The translations under genes were made by a program, and so were the position numbers. DNA of 64,000 nt from NCBI RefSeq assembly GCF_009223885.1, contig NZ_CP045144.1, forward strand, positions 2,406,001 to 2,470,000. Direction: 5' to 3'. Positions 61,352 to 64,000 of the stretch are shown one piece after another. The notes under the pieces are model-generated. The model worked only from the letters and a program-made list of their open reading frames with translations, had not been told where the DNA came from and did not search any database. The stretch's first letter is position 1. Every line of letters begins with the position of its first letter. The stretch comes from Ancylobacter sp. TS-1. GTDB taxonomy: Bacteria > Pseudomonadota > Alphaproteobacteria > Rhizobiales > Xanthobacteraceae.

Positions 61352-62338
61352 ATGTTTCCAGCGATTCCGAACCCGTCCGTCTCCCCCGGCGCCGACAAGC
61401 CGCGCTTCGGGGAAAAGGACATCATGCGGCGCTCCGCCTCCGAGGTCACGCCGCCTGCCGAGCGGCTGACCGAGGTGGCCAAGCTGATCGACGTCACCAA
61501 GTGCATCGGCTGCAAGGCCTGCCAGGCGGCGTGCCTCGAATGGAACAACCTGACCGAGGAGATCGGCTTCAACCACGGGGTCTACACAAACCCCATGGAC
61601 CTGACGCCCGACACCTTCACGCTCATGCGCTTTACCGAATGGGTGAACCCCGAGACCGAGAATCTCGAATGGCTCATCCGCAAGGACGGCTGCATGCACT
61701 GCGAGGATCCGGGCTGCCTCAAGGCCTGCCCGGCGCCGGGCGCGATCGTGCAGTACTCGAACGGCATCGTCGACTTCCAGCACGAGAACTGCATCGGCTG
61801 CGGCTACTGCATCAAGGGCTGCCCCTTCAACATCCCGCGCATCTCGAAGGTCGACCACACGGCGTATAAATGCACGCTGTGCTCGGACCGCGTGGCGGTG
61901 GGCCAGGGCCCGGCCTGCCAGAAGGCCTGCCCGACCCAGGCCATCGTCTTCGGCACCAAGCAGGAGATGAAGGACTGGGCCGAGCTGCGCATCACCGACC
62001 TCAAGTCGCGGGGCTTCGACAAGGCCGGCCTCTACGACCCGCAGGGCGTGGGCGGCACCCATGTCATGTACGTGCTGCACCACGCCGACACGCCGTCCAT
62101 CTATGCCGGCCTGCCGGACAATCCGCGCATCTCGCCGATCGTCGAGACCTGGAAGGGCGTGACCAAATATGTCGGTCTCGCCGTGATGGGCTTCGCCGCC
62201 GCGGCGGGCTTCCTCCACTACGTCGTCGCCGGTCCCAACAAGGTCGGCGAGGAGGATGAAGAGAACGCCGAGAGGCTGGTCGAGGGCACGGCGCCCCCGC
62301 CGCCGGCCGATCCGACGCAGCCGGAAGGGAGGGTCTGA
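61352..62338 (+). CDS. fdxH: Formate dehydrogenase beta subunit, four Fe-S clusters, membrane anchored
   Basis: The beta subunit carries electrons from the alpha subunit to the heme subunit. The 328-residue product has four cysteine clusters: [20 protein letters not shown] (about 50-69), [38 protein letters not shown] and [20 protein letters not shown] followed by CPTQAIVFG. One membrane helix, [20 protein letters not shown], near residue 275 fixes it to the membrane. GGGAGG lies eight bases before the ATG. It starts 12 bp after fdnG and overlaps fdnI by one base. Confidence 0.95.
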   Translation: MFPAIPNPSVSPGADKPRFGEKDIMRRSASEVTPPAERLTEVAKLIDVTKCIGCKACQAACLEWNNLTEEIGFNHGVYTNPMDLTPDTFTLMRFTEWVNPETENLEWLIRKDGCMHCEDPGCLKACPAPGAIVQYSNGIVDFQHENCIGCGYCIKGCPFNIPRISKVDHTAYKCTLCSDRVAVGQGPACQKACPTQAIVFGTKQEMKDWAELRITDLKSRGFDKAGLYDPQGVGGTHVMYVLHHADTPSIYAGLPDNPRISPIVETWKGVTKYVGLAVMGFAAAAGFLHYVVAGPNKVGEEDEENAERLVEGTAPPPPADPTQPEGRV

Positions 62339-63057
62339 TGACCGCCATCGACCCCCATGCGCACGGGCACGTGCCCGACGACGTCGAGCCGGGCGACGCG
62401 GTGCGTCCCGGCCACCCGGTGCAGGTGGCGCGCTACACGCTCGCCGCCCGCATCAACCACTGGATCACCGCCATCAGCCTGATCGCGCTGGCGCTGTCCG
62501 GCATGGCGCTGTTCACGCCGAGGCTGTTCTTCCTCACCGGCCTGTTCGGCGGCGGGCAGTGGACGCGCGCGATCCATCCGTGGATCGGCGTGGTGCTGTT
62601 CTTCTCCTTCTTCATCCTGTTCGTGCGGTTCTGGCGGGCCAACCTTCCCGCCCGCGAGGACGGCACCTGGCTGGCGCGCATCAGCGACGTGCTGGGCGGG
62701 CATGAGGAGAGGCTGCCGGAGATCGGCAAGTACAATGCCGGCCAGAAATTCGTCTTCTGGTCGATGTCCGGCCTGATCCTCGTGCTGATCGGCAGCGGCA
62801 TCGTGATGTGGGACCAGTATTTCTACCCCTTCACCACGATCGAGCAGAAGCGCATCGCCATCCTCGTCCATGCGGTGGCGGCGGTGTGCATCATCTGCGT
62901 GTGGATCATCCACGTCTACGCGGCGATCTGGGTCAAGGGTACCATCGGCGCCATGACGCGCGGCGAGGTGACGGGCGGCTGGGCCTGGCGCCACCACCGC
63001 AAATGGCTGCGCGAGCTTGTGGGCAAGCCCCGCGGCCCGGGCGCGCCGGCCGAATAG
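62338..63057 (+). CDS. fdnI: Formate dehydrogenase gamma subunit, cytochrome b556
   Basis: The gamma subunit binds two b hemes and passes electrons to quinone. The 239-residue product has four membrane helices: the first with RINHWITAISLIALALSGMA, then HPWIGVVLFFSFFILFVRFW, FVFWSMSGLILVLIGSGIVM and ILVHAVAAVCIICVWIIHVY. Histidines in NHW, HPW, LVHAV and IIHVY are candidate heme ligands. The N-terminal His-rich leader HAHGHVPDD is extra. Start and beta-subunit stop overlap as TGATG. Confidence 0.93.
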   Translation: MTAIDPHAHGHVPDDVEPGDAVRPGHPVQVARYTLAARINHWITAISLIALALSGMALFTPRLFFLTGLFGGGQWTRAIHPWIGVVLFFSFFILFVRFWRANLPAREDGTWLARISDVLGGHEERLPEIGKYNAGQKFVFWSMSGLILVLIGSGIVMWDQYFYPFTTIEQKRIAILVHAVAAVCIICVWIIHVYAAIWVKGTIGAMTRGEVTGGWAWRHHRKWLRELVGKPRGPGAPAE

Positions 63058-63140
63058 GCCGCCCGCGCCGGTTCTGTCGCCGGCCTCCCGGAGCGGCCGA
63101 AGGCCGTCTTCGGGAACGCCGTCCGGCCTGAGACGGACGA

Positions 63141-63175
63141 CGATCCCGGTCGCTGCCGCGCGGCGACCGGGATCG
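63141..63175 (+). other. 13-bp perfect hairpin between fdnI and fdhE
   Basis: CGATCCCGGTCGC (63141-63153) pairs perfectly with GCGACCGGGATCG (63163-63175) around TGCCGCGCG. No T tract follows, so it is not a classic terminator; it may be an mRNA stability or attenuation element, or a degenerate REP-like copy, since GATCCCGG is shared with the four repeats. Confidence 0.65.
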
Positions 63176-63219
63176 CTCCCCATATGGTCCACGTGGCCCG
63201 TGCGGTTCGTGAGGAAACA

Positions 63220-64000
63220 ATGTCGGCCGATCTCAAGCCCGATCCGTCCGCGATCGGTAGCGTCTCCACCCCGCCCTTCGCGGTGCTGCCCGATCCCGCC
63301 ACGCTGTTCGCCGTCCGCGCGAAGCGGCTGCGCACCTATGCGGCGGTGAGCCCGCTCAAGCCCTATCTCGATTTCGTCGCCGGCCTCGTCGACGCCCAGC
63401 ACGCCATCGTGCCGGCGCTGCCGCCGGTCGAGGTGCCGGACGCGGAGGCGCTGGAGCGCGCGAGCGCCTTCGAGATGCCCCCGCTCGACCGCGCCCGCGC
63501 CACGCTCGACGACACGCTGGAGGCGACGCTCGACGCGCTGTTCGATGCCAGCGCCCGCGTGGCGATGCCGGAAGAGGCGGCGCAGGCGCTCACCCGCGCC
63601 CGCCACGCCGACGGCGCCCTGCGCGCGCAGATGGTGCGCGACGTGCTCGCCCACGACATGCCGGTGGAGACGCTGGCCGAGCATGTCTATGTCGCGGCCG
63701 CCCTTCAGGTGCATTTCTCCCGGCTCGCCGCCGGTCTCGACGCAAAGCGCCTCGTGCCGGTCGGCGACGGCGCCTGCCCGGCCTGCGGCGGACCGCCGGT
63801 CGCTTCCCTGATCGTCGAATGGCCGAACGCGCACGGCAACCGCTTCTGCGCCTGCTCGCTTTGCTCCACCCTGTGGAACTATGTCCGCATACGCTGCTGC
63901 TCCTGCGGCACCACCAAGGGCATCGGCTATCAGGAGATCGAGGGCAGCCCGGGCACGGTGAAGGCCGAGACCTGCGACGAGTGCCGCACCTATGTGAAGG
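63220..64000 (+). CDS. fdhE: Formate dehydrogenase accessory protein FdhE, cut by the window end
   Basis: FdhE is a rubredoxin-like cytoplasmic protein needed for maturation of respiratory formate dehydrogenases. At least 260 residues are present, starting ATG 63220 after GAGGAAA; the frame is open to 64000, so the end is outside. Cysteine pairs occur in GACPACGGPP, FCACSLCSTL, RCCSCGTTKG and CDECRTY, the family's four CxxC motifs for Fe binding. It lies 162 bp after fdnI on the same strand. Absence of a stop is due only to the window boundary. Confidence 0.92.
   Translation, partial: MSADLKPDPSAIGSVSTPPFAVLPDPATLFAVRAKRLRTYAAVSPLKPYLDFVAGLVDAQHAIVPALPPVEVPDAEALERASAFEMPPLDRARATLDDTLEATLDALFDASARVAMPEEAAQALTRARHADGALRAQMVRDVLAHDMPVETLAEHVYVAAALQVHFSRLAAGLDAKRLVPVGDGACPACGGPPVASLIVEWPNAHGNRFCACSLCSTLWNYVRIRCCSCGTTKGIGYQEIEGSPGTVKAETCDECRTYVK

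Overview
The window is 64 kb of GC-rich (roughly two-thirds G+C) chromosome from an alphaproteobacterium. Gene content and order point to the Hyphomicrobiales: atpHAGDC without the F0 genes, divergent chorismate mutase-hisC-tyrC and metX-metW, tlpA next to argH, ccmAB divergent from acnA, and DUF2794 and DUF6481 proteins. The Xanthobacteraceae (Ancylobacter/Starkeya/Xanthobacter-like) seem most likely, but this is inferred from family knowledge, not from a database search. No prophage, insertion sequence, CRISPR array, rRNA or convincing tRNA is visible.

Layout. 0-5 kb: rsfS, then a plus-strand block (DUF6481 protein, orphan BrnA-like protein, a 58-residue ORF, a long-tailed DEAD-box helicase) and a ureohydrolase, lying between rsfS and its usual partners nadD-proA. 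5-11.6 kb: proA-nadD (nadD with an apparent frameshift), BrkB-like and other membrane proteins, a host-attachment-like protein, TspO, a PduO-type cobalamin adenosyltransferase and a rhomboid protease. 11.6-19 kb: etfBA-hbd behind a good sigma-70 promoter, an EamA exporter, a PAS-GGDEF cyclase, tlpA and argH. 19-22 kb: a heavy-metal ATPase with a divergent MerR regulator and a textbook 19-bp-spacer promoter. 22-32 kb: an orphan TctC protein, LysR with mmsA, a deaminase, aromatic amino acid and histidine synthesis genes, metXW and a methyltransferase. 32-46 kb: rhlE, infA, a GntR regulator, tenA, the F1 ATP synthase operon, ccmAB and acnA. 46-50 kb: DUF1223, DUF2794, aguBA and a short-chain reductase.

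The most distinctive part is 49.8-64 kb. A minus-strand series runs thioredoxin-like protein, Tat-exported transglutaminase-like protein, selD, larA, larC, larE, larB, reductase. Divergent from it is a respiratory, periplasm-facing formate dehydrogenase (alpha, beta, gamma, then fdhE at the window edge). The alpha subunit has an in-frame UGA at codon 200 in the canonical selenocysteine context, followed at once by a SECIS-type hairpin, so selD just upstream supplies the selenium donor. The lar genes encode synthesis of the nickel-pincer nucleotide cofactor and a LarA-family racemase/epimerase whose substrate cannot be read from the sequence. One locus therefore combines selenium, nickel, molybdenum/tungsten and Fe-S enzymology.

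A REP-like element of about 90 bp with 10-bp terminal inverted repeats occurs four times between genes; a different 82-bp repeat occurs once.
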